This document shows positions 26,630 to 35,205 of a DNA stretch of 64,000 bases, in pieces. Made by a program: the position numbers and the translations under genes. Every line of letters begins with the position of its first letter. Position 1 is the first letter of the stretch. Source of the stretch: an uncultured Lacinutrix sp. (GTDB taxonomy: Bacteria; Bacteroidota; Bacteroidia; Flavobacteriales; Flavobacteriaceae); contig NZ_CANMRQ010000014.1 of the NCBI RefSeq assembly GCF_947500325.1, forward strand, positions 1 through 64,000, read 5' to 3'. The notes below the pieces were generated by a model, which did no database searches, had not been told where the DNA came from, and saw only the letters and a list, made by a program, of their open reading frames with translations.

Positions 26630-27907
26630 TTATTGCTTATATACTTTGCCTTCTTTCATTACAAATACTACATTTTCCATAGTGCTTATATTATCTACAG
26701 GATTATCATTAGTAGCTACAATATCTGCAATAAACCCATTTTTTAACTGACCTAATTGATTTTCCATTTTTAGTATCATAGCATTAGTAATAGTAGCACT
26801 TTGTATCGTTTCCATAGCTGGCATACCAGCTTCTACCATAAAACCAAATTCTTTTGCATTGTCGCCATGATAAAACACAGCAGCATCAGTTCCAAAAGCA
26901 ATACCTACACCTGCTTTATATGCACGTCCAAACATATCTTGAATTTTTGGGCCAATATCTAATGCTTTTGGTACAATTACATCTGGATAGTAATTTTTAA
27001 TTTGTGCTTTTTCAGAAACAAATTTCCCAGCACTTATAGTAGGAACTAAATACACATCGTGTTTTTTCATTAGTTCCATGGTTTCTTTACTCATTAGTGT
27101 ACCATGTTCTATGGTTTTAACGCCTCCTAAAATTGCACGTTGTATACCTTCATCTCCATGTGCATGTGCAGCTACATGAAAGCCATAATCTTTTGCAGTT
27201 TCGCAAATAGCTTTTATTTCTTCAATAGTAAATTGAGGGTTGGAACTATTTTTAGCCACACTTAGAACACCACCAGTAGCCGTAATTTTAATTAAATCTG
27301 CACCATTTTTATAACGTTGACGTACAGCTTTTTTAGCGTCTTCAACACTATTAACTACACCTTCTTTGGGGCCAGGATTACCTGCTAAATCTCTACGGTA
27401 TCCATTTGTAGGATCTGCATGACCGCCAGTTGTAGCTAATGACTTTTCAGCAGTAAAAATTCGCGGTCCAACAATCTTTCCTGATGCTACAGCTTTTTTT
27501 AAAGCAACATTTACTCCAGAACCACCTAAATCCCTTACAGTTGTAAAACCACTCATTAATGAGGTTTTAGCATATTGAGTTGAAGTAAATGCTACATCTG
27601 CTTCGTTCTGTGTAAACACTTCAAGATATTTTTTTGGATTAGTTTCAGATTCTATATGCACATGCATGTCAATTAAACCGGGCATTACCGTTTTAGATTT
27701 TAAATCAATAACAATATCATTATTGTTTTTTGGACTTACATATCCATTTTCTATTGCAGTAATTTTTTTGCCTGAAACTATAATCGTCTTTTTAGTTAAT
27801 ACTGTGCCAGACTTAGTGTCTATTAATTTTCCGCAATGTAAATAAGTGTTTTGTGCAAAAATTAATACTGAAAATAATAATGAGCAAAGGAGAATTAGTT
27901 TTTTCAT
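26630..27907 (-). CDS. exported metal-dependent amidohydrolase
   Basis: Periplasmic amidohydrolase-superfamily enzyme of the imidazolonepropionase/prolidase-like group, 425 aa. The signal peptide is at 1-18 (ending IFAQN). The first metal pair is in PGLIDMHVHIE; TATGGVLSV likely carries the region before the bridging residue; HVAAHAHGDEG and KTIEHGTLM supply metal His; FGTDAAVFYHG supplies the catalytic Asp. Relatives hydrolyse dipeptides or cyclic amides; the substrate here cannot be read. galE ends 3 bases upstream, so it is probably in the same operon. Confidence 0.85.
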   Translation of the reverse strand: MKKLILLCSLLFSVLIFAQNTYLHCGKLIDTKSGTVLTKKTIIVSGKKITAIENGYVSPKNNNDIVIDLKSKTVMPGLIDMHVHIESETNPKKYLEVFTQNEADVAFTSTQYAKTSLMSGFTTVRDLGGSGVNVALKKAVASGKIVGPRIFTAEKSLATTGGHADPTNGYRRDLAGNPGPKEGVVNSVEDAKKAVRQRYKNGADLIKITATGGVLSVAKNSSNPQFTIEEIKAICETAKDYGFHVAAHAHGDEGIQRAILGGVKTIEHGTLMSKETMELMKKHDVYLVPTISAGKFVSEKAQIKNYYPDVIVPKALDIGPKIQDMFGRAYKAGVGIAFGTDAAVFYHGDNAKEFGFMVEAGMPAMETIQSATITNAMILKMENQLGQLKNGFIADIVATNDNPVDNISTMENVVFVMKEGKVYKQ

Positions 27908-27910
27908 AAG

Positions 27911-28921
27911 TTATAGTTTTTGTTGCCATTTCCATGCAGAAAGCATAGCATCATCTAGTGAAGATTCTGCTTTCCAACCTAAAACAGTATTTGCTTTTTT
28001 TGTGTCTGCATAGGCTGAAATAACATCGCCCTCACGACGATTAACGATTTTATAATTTAATTTTTGGTTAGAAACACGCTCAAAAGATTGAATGACTTCT
28101 AAAACACTACTTCCAGTTCCTGTTCCTAAGTTAAAGACCTCAAAATTTGTATCATTTTTAAAATCCAGAAGTCTTTGTAATGCTATAACATGGGCTTTTG
28201 CTATATCAACAACATGAATATAGTCGCGAATACATGTGCCATCATTAGTTGGGTAATTATCACCAAAAACAGATAGCTCTTTTCTAATACCTGCAGCAGT
28301 TTGAGTAATGTAAGGGACTAAGTTTTGAGGTACACCAATTGGTAACTCTCCAATATTGGCGCTTTTATGAGCGCCAATGGGATTAAAATAACGTAAAGCA
28401 ATAGCATTAAAAGATTCTTTTATTTTACAAACATCTTTAATTATAGTTTCACCTATTTGTTTCGTATTGCCATAAGGCGATTCTGCAGGTTTTATAGGAG
28501 CGCTTTCAGATATAGGCATTGAATCTGCTTGCCCATAAACAGTACAAGAAGAGCTAAAAATAAAATTACAACGTTCTAATTTTTTTACTTCCTGTATAAT
28601 ATAAACTAATGAGTTTATATTGTTTTCATAGTATAGTAAAGGGTTTTCAACACTTTCGCCAACAGCTTTGCTAGCTGCAAAATGAATAACACCAGAAATA
28701 TCTTCATTGCTTTTAAAAAACTGCTGTACCTCTGCTTTGTCTTTTAAATCTAACTTTTCAAAAATTGGGGTTTTACCTGTGATTGAGACAATTCCATCCA
28801 TAACATCAATAGAAGCATTAGATAGATTGTCTATAATAATAACATCAAAACCTGAGTTTTGGAGTTCTACAACAGTATGAGATCCTATAAAGCCTAATCC
28901 ACCTGTTACTAATACTTTCAT
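27911..28921 (-). CDS. galE: UDP-glucose 4-epimerase
   Basis: Interconverts UDP-glucose and UDP-galactose for surface polysaccharide synthesis. At 336 aa it is an extended SDR: NAD-binding GGLGFIGSHTVVEL at 7-20, FAASKAVGES, then catalytic Ser/Thr (SSSCTVYG) and the YxxxK pair in SPYGNTKQ, and the GxGxGxSVLEVI substrate region. It lies between the aminotransferase (8-base gap) and the amidohydrolase (3-base gap). A UDP-GlcNAc 4-epimerase activity is also possible. Confidence 0.92.
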   Translation of the reverse strand: MKVLVTGGLGFIGSHTVVELQNSGFDVIIIDNLSNASIDVMDGIVSITGKTPIFEKLDLKDKAEVQQFFKSNEDISGVIHFAASKAVGESVENPLLYYENNINSLVYIIQEVKKLERCNFIFSSSCTVYGQADSMPISESAPIKPAESPYGNTKQIGETIIKDVCKIKESFNAIALRYFNPIGAHKSANIGELPIGVPQNLVPYITQTAAGIRKELSVFGDNYPTNDGTCIRDYIHVVDIAKAHVIALQRLLDFKNDTNFEVFNLGTGTGSSVLEVIQSFERVSNQKLNYKIVNRREGDVISAYADTKKANTVLGWKAESSLDDAMLSAWKWQQKL

Positions 28922-28929
28922 ATAGAATT

Positions 28930-30087
28930 CTAGTTGTTGTCTATAAAATTAATAATAGTATTAGTAATAAAGTCTATTTGTTCGTCATCAAGTTCTGTAT
29001 GCATTGGTAATGAAATAACTTCTTTTACTAGTTGATTAGTTACAACAAAATCTTCTTCTTTATATCTTGAGTCTAAATATGCTTTTTGTTTATGTAAAGG
29101 TATTGGGTAATATACGCCACATGGAATGCCATTATCATTAAGGTGTTTCGCAAGAGCATCTCTATCTGCATTTTTTATTTTTAATGTATACTGGTGGAAT
29201 ACGTGACAATCACATGCATCGCATATGTCGTCACAACCATTCACAGTTTTTGGAGTTGTAATTTTTGGATGATTAGTAAATGCTTTGTTATATTTTTTCG
29301 CGGCATTTCTTCTTTTATTGTTATAAGAGTCTAAATGCGGTAGTTTAGCATCTAAAACAGCCGCTTGAATAGAGTCTAATCGAGAATTTACACCAACAAC
29401 ATCATGATGGTAGCGTTTATACATACCATGATTTACAATACCTCGAATAATATGGGCTAGATCATCATCATTTGTAAAAATCGCACCACCATCTCCATAA
29501 CAACCTAAATTTTTAGAAGGGAAAAAAGATGTAGATGCCACATGTCCAATAGTTCCAGACATTACTTTTTCTCCTTTAGAATTTTTGTACTTAGCACCTA
29601 TGCCTTGAGCATTATCTTCTATAATATACAGGTTATGTTCTTTAGCTAATGCCATTAAGGCATCCATATTTGCACACTGACCAAATAAATGAACAGGAAC
29701 TATAGCTTTAGTTTTTGGAGTAATTGCTTTTTTTACAGCATCAATATCAATATTAAATGTTTCAGGATCTACATCAACTAAAACAGGAGTGAGGTTTAAA
29801 AGAGCAATGACTTCAACTGTTGCAGCAAAAGTAAAATCGGCAGTAATAACTTCATCTCCAGGTTTTAAACCTAATCCCATCATGGCTATTTGTAAAGCAT
29901 CTGTACCATTTGCACATGGAATAACATGCTTTACTCCTAAATAGTTTTCTAAGTTTTTTTGAAACTCATGAACTTTAGGTCCATTAACAAAAGCTGTAGT
30001 TTCTAAGACCTCTTGAATAGAATCATTAACCTCTTTTTTTATCTCTGCATATTGACCTTTTAAGTCAACCATTTGTATTTTTCTCAT
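28930..30087 (-). CDS. DegT/DnrJ/EryC1/StrS-family aminotransferase
   Basis: PLP enzyme expected to aminate a keto-sugar nucleotide in surface-glycan synthesis, 385 aa (a start at the fifth codon downstream, MVDLKGQYAEI, is equally likely). The PLP lysine is K192 in STSFFPSKNLGCYGDGGAIFTN; EDNAQGIGA is the Asp that contacts the PLP nitrogen. It contains an unusual Cys cluster, C285, C289, C292 and C294 (CDDICDACDC), just before the conserved HVFHQYTL. Upstream of galE in the same direction. Its start region overlaps the divergent waaA leader. Confidence 0.88.
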   Translation of the reverse strand: MRKIQMVDLKGQYAEIKKEVNDSIQEVLETTAFVNGPKVHEFQKNLENYLGVKHVIPCANGTDALQIAMMGLGLKPGDEVITADFTFAATVEVIALLNLTPVLVDVDPETFNIDIDAVKKAITPKTKAIVPVHLFGQCANMDALMALAKEHNLYIIEDNAQGIGAKYKNSKGEKVMSGTIGHVASTSFFPSKNLGCYGDGGAIFTNDDDLAHIIRGIVNHGMYKRYHHDVVGVNSRLDSIQAAVLDAKLPHLDSYNNKRRNAAKKYNKAFTNHPKITTPKTVNGCDDICDACDCHVFHQYTLKIKNADRDALAKHLNDNGIPCGVYYPIPLHKQKAYLDSRYKEEDFVVTNQLVKEVISLPMHTELDDEQIDFITNTIINFIDNN

Positions 30088-30111
30088 GAAACGAATTTAC
30101 AAAATTCGTAC

Positions 30112-31392
30112 ATGCTAAACAATGAATTATGTATTTTAGCACAAAGCAAATTTAAGTTGAATTTAATTTACTCTTTAGGAATATATTTAGCCAGTTTAAT
30201 ACTGAAAGTTATTGCATTATTTAACACGAAGATTAAGCTTGGTGTTATTGGAAGGCGTCAAGTGTTTAAGGTTTTAAAAGCCAAAATTTCAAATAATGAT
30301 AAAACATTGTGGTTTCATTGTGCATCTTTAGGAGAGTACGAACAAGGCTTACCTGTGTTTACAAATCTTAGAACACAGTATCCTAAACATAAGATTGTAT
30401 TATCTTTTTTCTCGCCTTCAGGTTATGAAATTAAAAAAAATGCTCCTTTTGCAGATGTGGTTGTGTATTTACCTTTAGATACTAAAAATAATGCAAAACG
30501 TTTTTTAAATGTTGTACATCCTGAATTAACTGTGTTTGTAAAATATGAGATATGGCCTAATTTTTTAAATGAATTAAAGAGAAGACAATTAAGAGCTATT
30601 CTAATCTCTGCTACATTTAGAGAAAATCAATCTTTTTTTAAATGGTATGGAAAGCATACCAAAGAGGCTTTATTTGCCTTTGAACATATTTTTACTCAAA
30701 ATGAAAGCTCAAAACTACTTTTACAAAATATAGAGTATAAATCTGTAACCGTTTCTGGGGATACAAGATTTGATAGAGTGTCAAATCAACTAAATCAAGA
30801 TAATACAATAGACTTTATAAAAGATTTTAAAGCCAGTGATTTATGTGTTGTTGTAGGTAGTTCTTGGGAAGAAGATGAAAAGTTCCTAGTAGAGTATATT
30901 AATAATCATTTAAAAGTAGGAGTAAAATTCATTATTGCTCCTCATAATATTAAGCCTACACAAATTCAAAGCTTAAAAAATAGTATTGAAAAGAAATGTG
31001 TTTTGTTTTCTGAAAAAGAAGGGAAGTTAATCTCTAACTATCAAATACTTATTCTAGATACTATTGGTTTGTTAACCAAAGTATATAACTATGCAGATAT
31101 TGCATATATAGGTGGTGCAATGGGAACAACAGGTTTGCATAATACATTAGAAGCAGCGGTTTTTGGAGTGCCAATAATTATTGGCAAAAATCATGATAAG
31201 TTTCCTGAAGCTCAAGAAATGATTGATAATGAAGGTCTAATTTCTGTGAATAATCAACAAGAACTGAATACAGCTTTGAATAATTTTGTAGATAACGAAA
31301 ATAAAAGAGCCATTTTTGGGAAAAATAATAGAGACTATATAAAAAATAATGAAGGTGCGGTCATCCAAATTCTTAATTTTTTACGTAGATAA
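30112..31392 (+). CDS. waaA: 3-deoxy-D-manno-octulosonic acid (Kdo) transferase
   Basis: Inner-membrane-associated GT30 enzyme that adds Kdo to lipid IVA. From ATG 30112 it has 426 aa. A TTG at 30157 (NLIYSLGIYLA) would match the family N-terminus better, and the ATG at 30073 would overlap the divergent aminotransferase gene. The N-terminal helix is followed by LWFHCASLGEYEQGLP (catalytic Glu), SFFSPSGYEI, LFVKYEIWPNFL, VSGDTRFDRV and the donor-site GGAMGTTGLHNTLEA. Lone + strand gene between two minus-strand groups. Confidence 0.92.
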   Translation: MLNNELCILAQSKFKLNLIYSLGIYLASLILKVIALFNTKIKLGVIGRRQVFKVLKAKISNNDKTLWFHCASLGEYEQGLPVFTNLRTQYPKHKIVLSFFSPSGYEIKKNAPFADVVVYLPLDTKNNAKRFLNVVHPELTVFVKYEIWPNFLNELKRRQLRAILISATFRENQSFFKWYGKHTKEALFAFEHIFTQNESSKLLLQNIEYKSVTVSGDTRFDRVSNQLNQDNTIDFIKDFKASDLCVVVGSSWEEDEKFLVEYINNHLKVGVKFIIAPHNIKPTQIQSLKNSIEKKCVLFSEKEGKLISNYQILILDTIGLLTKVYNYADIAYIGGAMGTTGLHNTLEAAVFGVPIIIGKNHDKFPEAQEMIDNEGLISVNNQQELNTALNNFVDNENKRAIFGKNNRDYIKNNEGAVIQILNFLRR

Positions 31393-31507
31393 GCTATAAT
31401 ATTGACATATTATCGATGAAATGTTAAAATTTGTTAAAAAAAATCACTGAAATTAGCTTACAAAATATTACTTTCACGACATATTTAAAACTCAAATAAC
31501 GAAACCA

Positions 31508-31939
31508 ATGAAAAAAATTTTATTTAGCGCAGCTTTATTATTAGCATTAAGCGCAACGTTCACATCATGTAGAGATGTAAAAGAAGGAGCTGATAAAGCT
31601 GGAGATGCAGTTGAAAATGCTGTAGAAGCAACTGGAGATGCAGTTGAAAATGCTGCTGAAGCAACTGGAGATGCAGTTGAAAATGCTGTAGAAGCAACTG
31701 GTGATGCAATTGAAAATGCTGCAGAGGCTACTAAAGATGCTGCAGGAAATGTAGTAGATGGCGCTAAAGACATGGCAAAAGATGCTGGAGATGCAATTGA
31801 AGGAGCTGCAGATGCTGCTAAAGATGCTGCAGGTAATGCAGTAGATGGCGCTAAAGATATGGCTAAAGATGCTGGAGATGCAGTGAATAAAGCTGCTGAA
31901 GATGTAAAAGGGAAAGTAAATGATTTAAAGAAAAATTAA
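31508..31939 (+). CDS. repetitive Ala/Asp/Glu-rich lipoprotein (LEA-like hendecad repeats)
   Basis: At 143 aa it has a lipoprotein signal peptide with Cys21 (ATFTSC). The mature part is a low-complexity, highly charged helix. Four 11-residue units of the type GDAVENAVEAT are followed by two 29-residue units (KDAAGN[VA]VDGAKDMAKDAGDA...). This pattern resembles group 3 LEA and apolipoprotein-like amphipathic helices that fold on membranes or on drying. No catalytic motif. The repeats exist at DNA level as 33-bp and 87-bp tandem repeats. Role unknown; stress protection or envelope stabilisation is a guess. Confidence 0.75.
   Translation: MKKILFSAALLLALSATFTSCRDVKEGADKAGDAVENAVEATGDAVENAAEATGDAVENAVEATGDAIENAAEATKDAAGNVVDGAKDMAKDAGDAIEGAADAAKDAAGNAVDGAKDMAKDAGDAVNKAAEDVKGKVNDLKKN
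31601..31732 (+). repeat. four tandem 33-bp units in the LEA-like gene
   Basis: Units begin at 31601, 31634, 31667 and 31700 (each starting gg[a/t]gatgca), differing by few substitutions; units 1 and 3 are the most alike. They keep the reading frame. Confidence 0.92.
31733..31906 (+). repeat. two tandem 87-bp units in the LEA-like gene
   Basis: 31733-31819 and 31820-31906 encode two 29-residue blocks that both start KDAAGN. The high nucleotide similarity suggests recent in-frame duplication. Confidence 0.88.
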
Positions 31940-31974
31940 TTTATTACTTTTTTAAAATAATATCTAAGAAAGAG

Positions 31975-31999
31975 CCCAATCTATTGATTGGGTTTTTTT
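31975..31999 (+). terminator. rho-independent terminator after the LEA-like gene
   Basis: A 7-bp stem CCCAATC/GATTGGG, TATT loop and seven T. Its tail overlaps possible upstream starts of the endonuclease gene, supporting the start at 32027. Confidence 0.88.
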
Positions 32000-32026
32000 A
32001 TATCATGTTCTTTCATTAATTATTTT

Positions 32027-32836
32027 ATGACTAAAAAAACAATTTATTCTATTCTTACAGCTATAGTGTTAATAGCTTTTTATTCTTACAATCTATATTC
32101 TGAAAAAGAAGCAGAACAACAAATTGTAACCCAAGGTGCTTCAGTAAAAAATGATACTAATGAATATTTTCTACCAAAAAGTACAACAGGACAAATTATA
32201 CATCATGAAGGTTACAGTTTAAGCTACAGCGAACCGCATGAGCAAGCTGAATGGGTAGCTTACGAATTAAAAAAATCTCATTTAAGCAATACTAATTTTA
32301 AACGCCCTTATTTTGAAGTCGATAAAGCTGTAAAAACAAAAGCCGCGCATTGGAGAAATTATAAAAAATCTGGTTACGATCGTGGGCATTTATGCCCAGC
32401 TGGTGACAGGAAATATAGTAAATATGCTCATGATGAAACGTTCTTAACAAGTAATATTAGTCCTCAAACGCATGAATTTAATTCAGGAGTTTGGAATCGC
32501 TTAGAGCAAAAAGTTCGTTATTGGGCAAGTAAGTATGATGGTGTATTTGTTGTTACTGGCGGTGTTTTAAAAGGAAAAATGAAAACAATAGGTTCAGAAA
32601 AGGTAGCTGTGCCAAATCAATTCTATAAAGTTATAATAGATAACAATTCAGGAAATACAAAGGTATTAGCGTTTTTGTTAAATCATAAAGATTCAAAAGA
32701 ACCTCTGTATAAATTTGTAGTATCTGTGGATGAAGTGGAGAAATTAACAGGGATAGATTTCTTTTCCGAACTTGAAGATACTAAAGAAAATAGATTAGAA
32801 GCTTCAAATAGTTATAAAGCATGGAGTTTCAATTAG
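32027..32836 (+). CDS. DNA/RNA non-specific endonuclease (EndoG/NucA family)
   Basis: Membrane-anchored or secreted beta-beta-alpha-metal nuclease. From ATG 32027 it has 269 aa, with a hydrophobic N-terminus (residues 5-22, MTKKTIYSILTAIVLIAF). The active site is YDRGHLCPAGD with general-base H121. The metal-binding Asn is N152 in FNSGVWNRLE. GGVLKG and VPNQFYKVI follow as in the family. The role may be nutrient DNA degradation or competition. No immunity protein is evident next to it. Confidence 0.9.
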   Translation: MTKKTIYSILTAIVLIAFYSYNLYSEKEAEQQIVTQGASVKNDTNEYFLPKSTTGQIIHHEGYSLSYSEPHEQAEWVAYELKKSHLSNTNFKRPYFEVDKAVKTKAAHWRNYKKSGYDRGHLCPAGDRKYSKYAHDETFLTSNISPQTHEFNSGVWNRLEQKVRYWASKYDGVFVVTGGVLKGKMKTIGSEKVAVPNQFYKVIIDNNSGNTKVLAFLLNHKDSKEPLYKFVVSVDEVEKLTGIDFFSELEDTKENRLEASNSYKAWSFN

Positions 32837-32859
32837 AATGATTTTGTTAAAAATGAAAA

Positions 32860-33711
32860 TTATTTTTTTAACTTTTGTAAAATGTTTTTCCAGCGTAACT
32901 TTCTAATAAAAACACCTTGAGATATTGTTACTAGTCGATCAGGTTTATTAATTACTGCTTTACAATAGCCAACCATATAATTATTAAAATAAGAAATTTT
33001 TCTTTTTTTAACTCCCATTTTTAAAGCTGTTAAAAGATTTAATAAAAAGCCATAACGCATTTTGTACATGGCTTCCCCTTGTAAATATTTTGCAGATTTG
33101 TTATAGTTAATTCCTGTAGGTTTTAAATGCTTGACATGTAGGGAGCTATCTGTTAATAATTCCCAATCATAATATTGAGCTAAAAGCTCGTCTACTGTAT
33201 CCCAACCCATTGCAGGTTTTAGTTTGCCAATATCATTAAAACATTTTTTTCTGTAAGCTTTTAATGCACCTCTAATGTGATCTTTTCGTGTTAGATTTTC
33301 TATAACCCAATTATCATTTTTACTAATGTAGCAGAAACCAGCTGCCATTCCTAATTTTGCATTTCCTTTAAAATGATTGGAGATTTTTTCTAAATAGTTT
33401 TCAGGAAAAATCAAATCTGCATCAAACTTGCAGATAATATCATAATTGCTATCTAGTATTTTAAAACCCTTATAAAAAGCATTTATAATTTTTGAACCTG
33501 GTAAATGTTTATTTGAGGATGTTGAATTTATTAGTGTAATCCAAGAATGTTTCGATACGAATTTTTCAACAATACTTTTTGTATTATCTGTAGAATTGTC
33601 GTTTACGATAACAAGTTGTTTTGGTAAAAGAGTTTGTTTTACTATAGATTCTAATGTTAGACTAATACAATCTGCTTCATTGTGAGCAGGGATTACAATA
33701 TATATGTTCAA
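32860..33711 (-). CDS. family 2 glycosyltransferase (downstream paralogue)
   Basis: Cytoplasmic GT-A enzyme, 283 aa, transferring a sugar from a nucleotide donor. It shows IYIVIPAHNEADCI at the start, VNDNSTDNT, the metal-binding DAD in CKFDADLIFP and GWDTVDELLAQYY as the acceptor-side acidic region. It is the same length as the next gene upstream and similar along its whole length, so the two arose by tandem duplication. They lie 34 bases apart. With the methyltransferase and KAS III genes they form a four-gene minus-strand cluster, probably making a surface glycolipid or glycan. Confidence 0.85.
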   Translation of the reverse strand: MNIYIVIPAHNEADCISLTLESIVKQTLLPKQLVIVNDNSTDNTKSIVEKFVSKHSWITLINSTSSNKHLPGSKIINAFYKGFKILDSNYDIICKFDADLIFPENYLEKISNHFKGNAKLGMAAGFCYISKNDNWVIENLTRKDHIRGALKAYRKKCFNDIGKLKPAMGWDTVDELLAQYYDWELLTDSSLHVKHLKPTGINYNKSAKYLQGEAMYKMRYGFLLNLLTALKMGVKKRKISYFNNYMVGYCKAVINKPDRLVTISQGVFIRKLRWKNILQKLKK

Positions 33712-33745
33712 AATCGGAAAATTATAAATTCAAAGTTACAGACAT

Positions 33746-34597
33746 TTAAATAAATTTTTTGTAAAAGTTTCTCCAAAGTAATTTTCTTATAAACTGACCT
33801 TGTTGATTGGTGATTATAAAATCAATATTATTATTATTATTCGTTTTAAAAAAACCTAATATAGTATAAAAAAAATAAGTTATATCTCTTTTACTTATCG
33901 CATTCCTTAATGCAAACATAGTAGACAAAATAAATCCATAACGCATCTTATATAATGCTTCTCCTTGTAAATATTTACTACTTTTATGATAGGTTTTTCC
34001 TGTAGGTTTTAAATGCTTTACCTGTAGGGACTTATCTGTTTTAATTGTCCAATGATAGTATTGAGCCAATAGTACGTCTATTGTGTCCCATCCAATACTA
34101 AGTTTTAAACCATCAATATCTTTAAAGCATTGTTTTCTATAGGCTTTAAATGGACCGCGAACATGGTTCTTGGACGCAATTGTTTCGTAAATCCATTGCT
34201 GGCCTTTTTTTATATATGCCAATCCACCAGCAATGCCAACTTTTGGGTCGCTATTAAAAAGCTTTATTAATGATTCTAAATAATTATTAGGTAAAATAAT
34301 GTCAGCATCAAACTTACAGATAATATCATAATCGTTATCTAGAGTTTCGTAGCCCTTATAGAAGGCATTAATTACTTTACTTCCCGGAATGTGATCTTTT
34401 GAAGATTGAATGCTTATTACATTTAACCATTTATATGTAGAAGATAATTTGTTTGCAATATCGATAGTGGAATCCGTAGAATTATCGTTAACTACAACTA
34501 CTTTTTTGGGTAGAACGGTTTGTTTGGCTAAGGAATCGAGCATTAAACCAATACAGTCTTCTTCATTATGAGCAGGAATGACAATGTAAAAATTCAT
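33746..34597 (-). CDS. family 2 glycosyltransferase (upstream paralogue)
   Basis: 283 aa, paralogue of the adjacent GT2. Motifs: FYIVIPAHNEEDCIGL, VVNDNSTDST, CKFDADIILP (DxD), KAYRKQCFKDI, GWDTIDVLLAQYY and KHLKPTGKTYHKS. The two copies agree closely in the N-terminal and middle parts but diverge in the last 70 residues, so acceptor or partner contacts may differ. No transmembrane segments. Confidence 0.85.
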   Translation of the reverse strand: MNFYIVIPAHNEEDCIGLMLDSLAKQTVLPKKVVVVNDNSTDSTIDIANKLSSTYKWLNVISIQSSKDHIPGSKVINAFYKGYETLDNDYDIICKFDADIILPNNYLESLIKLFNSDPKVGIAGGLAYIKKGQQWIYETIASKNHVRGPFKAYRKQCFKDIDGLKLSIGWDTIDVLLAQYYHWTIKTDKSLQVKHLKPTGKTYHKSSKYLQGEALYKMRYGFILSTMFALRNAISKRDITYFFYTILGFFKTNNNNNIDFIITNQQGQFIRKLLWRNFYKKFI

Positions 34598-34668
34598 AAA
34601 GACAAATTACAGTAATTAAATTCCAAAATCCAATACAATTGGGAGAGTCTTTTTAGTAATTAAAAATT

Positions 34669-35196
34669 TCAATTTTTAATTCTCTCTGCGTATACAATAT
34701 AATAACGCGGTGTAAACCATCTTAAAATTGGGCGTATTCCAATTTTTTTAGTTGGATTGGTCCATTTTTTTGAATCTATTATTTTCCAACCTGCCTTTTC
34801 TAATAACCAATCAAATTGCCAATCTTCAAATTCATGAAAATGTCTATCCCATTTATCTGTTTTGCTTCTGTATGCTGAAGAAAACCATAAACGCATTGGT
34901 ATACTTGCGATTAGTTTGTCTGCTTTTATAGATTGTAGTACAGTTAAAGGAGATAATAGATGTTCAAATATTTCAAATGCAGTAACAACATCGGCATTAG
35001 AATTTTCAATAGCAGAAGAATCAAAGTCTAAATCTTCACCATTGGTGTTCTCTACTTTGAACCCTGCATTTACCATAACTTCTGTAAACGGATTAATAAC
35101 ACCTAAATCTAAAATAGATTGTTCTTTAGAGATGTGCTTTTCTAAAAACTCAAAAGTTAATTTATAGCGCTTGTGAGGAAATTTACCTTCGTACAA
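34669..35196 (-). CDS. class I SAM-dependent methyltransferase
   Basis: Short (175 aa) methyltransferase. Motif I is reduced to SILDLGVINPFTEVM (residues 27-41), lacking the usual GxGxG. Motif post-I is VENTNGEDLDFD, and NADVVTAFEIFEHLLSP is the clear Methyltransf_11/23-type segment. The C-terminus is aromatic and basic (RPILRWFTPRYYIVYAE). KAS III ends 9 bases upstream, so they are co-transcribed. The substrate is probably a lipid or glycan intermediate of the same cluster. Confidence 0.7.
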   Translation of the reverse strand: MYEGKFPHKRYKLTFEFLEKHISKEQSILDLGVINPFTEVMVNAGFKVENTNGEDLDFDSSAIENSNADVVTAFEIFEHLLSPLTVLQSIKADKLIASIPMRLWFSSAYRSKTDKWDRHFHEFEDWQFDWLLEKAGWKIIDSKKWTNPTKKIGIRPILRWFTPRYYIVYAERIKN

Positions 35197-35205
35197 AATG
35201 ATGAA

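Noticed and set aside
31492-31773. Open frame on the minus strand opposite the LEA-like gene
   Set aside because: It mirrors the repetitive Ala-rich coding sequence; the + strand frame has a lipoprotein signal and continues through the gene.
31601-31906. Tandem repeats as a possible CRISPR array
   Set aside because: There are no unique spacers; the repeats are head-to-tail and keep an open reading frame.
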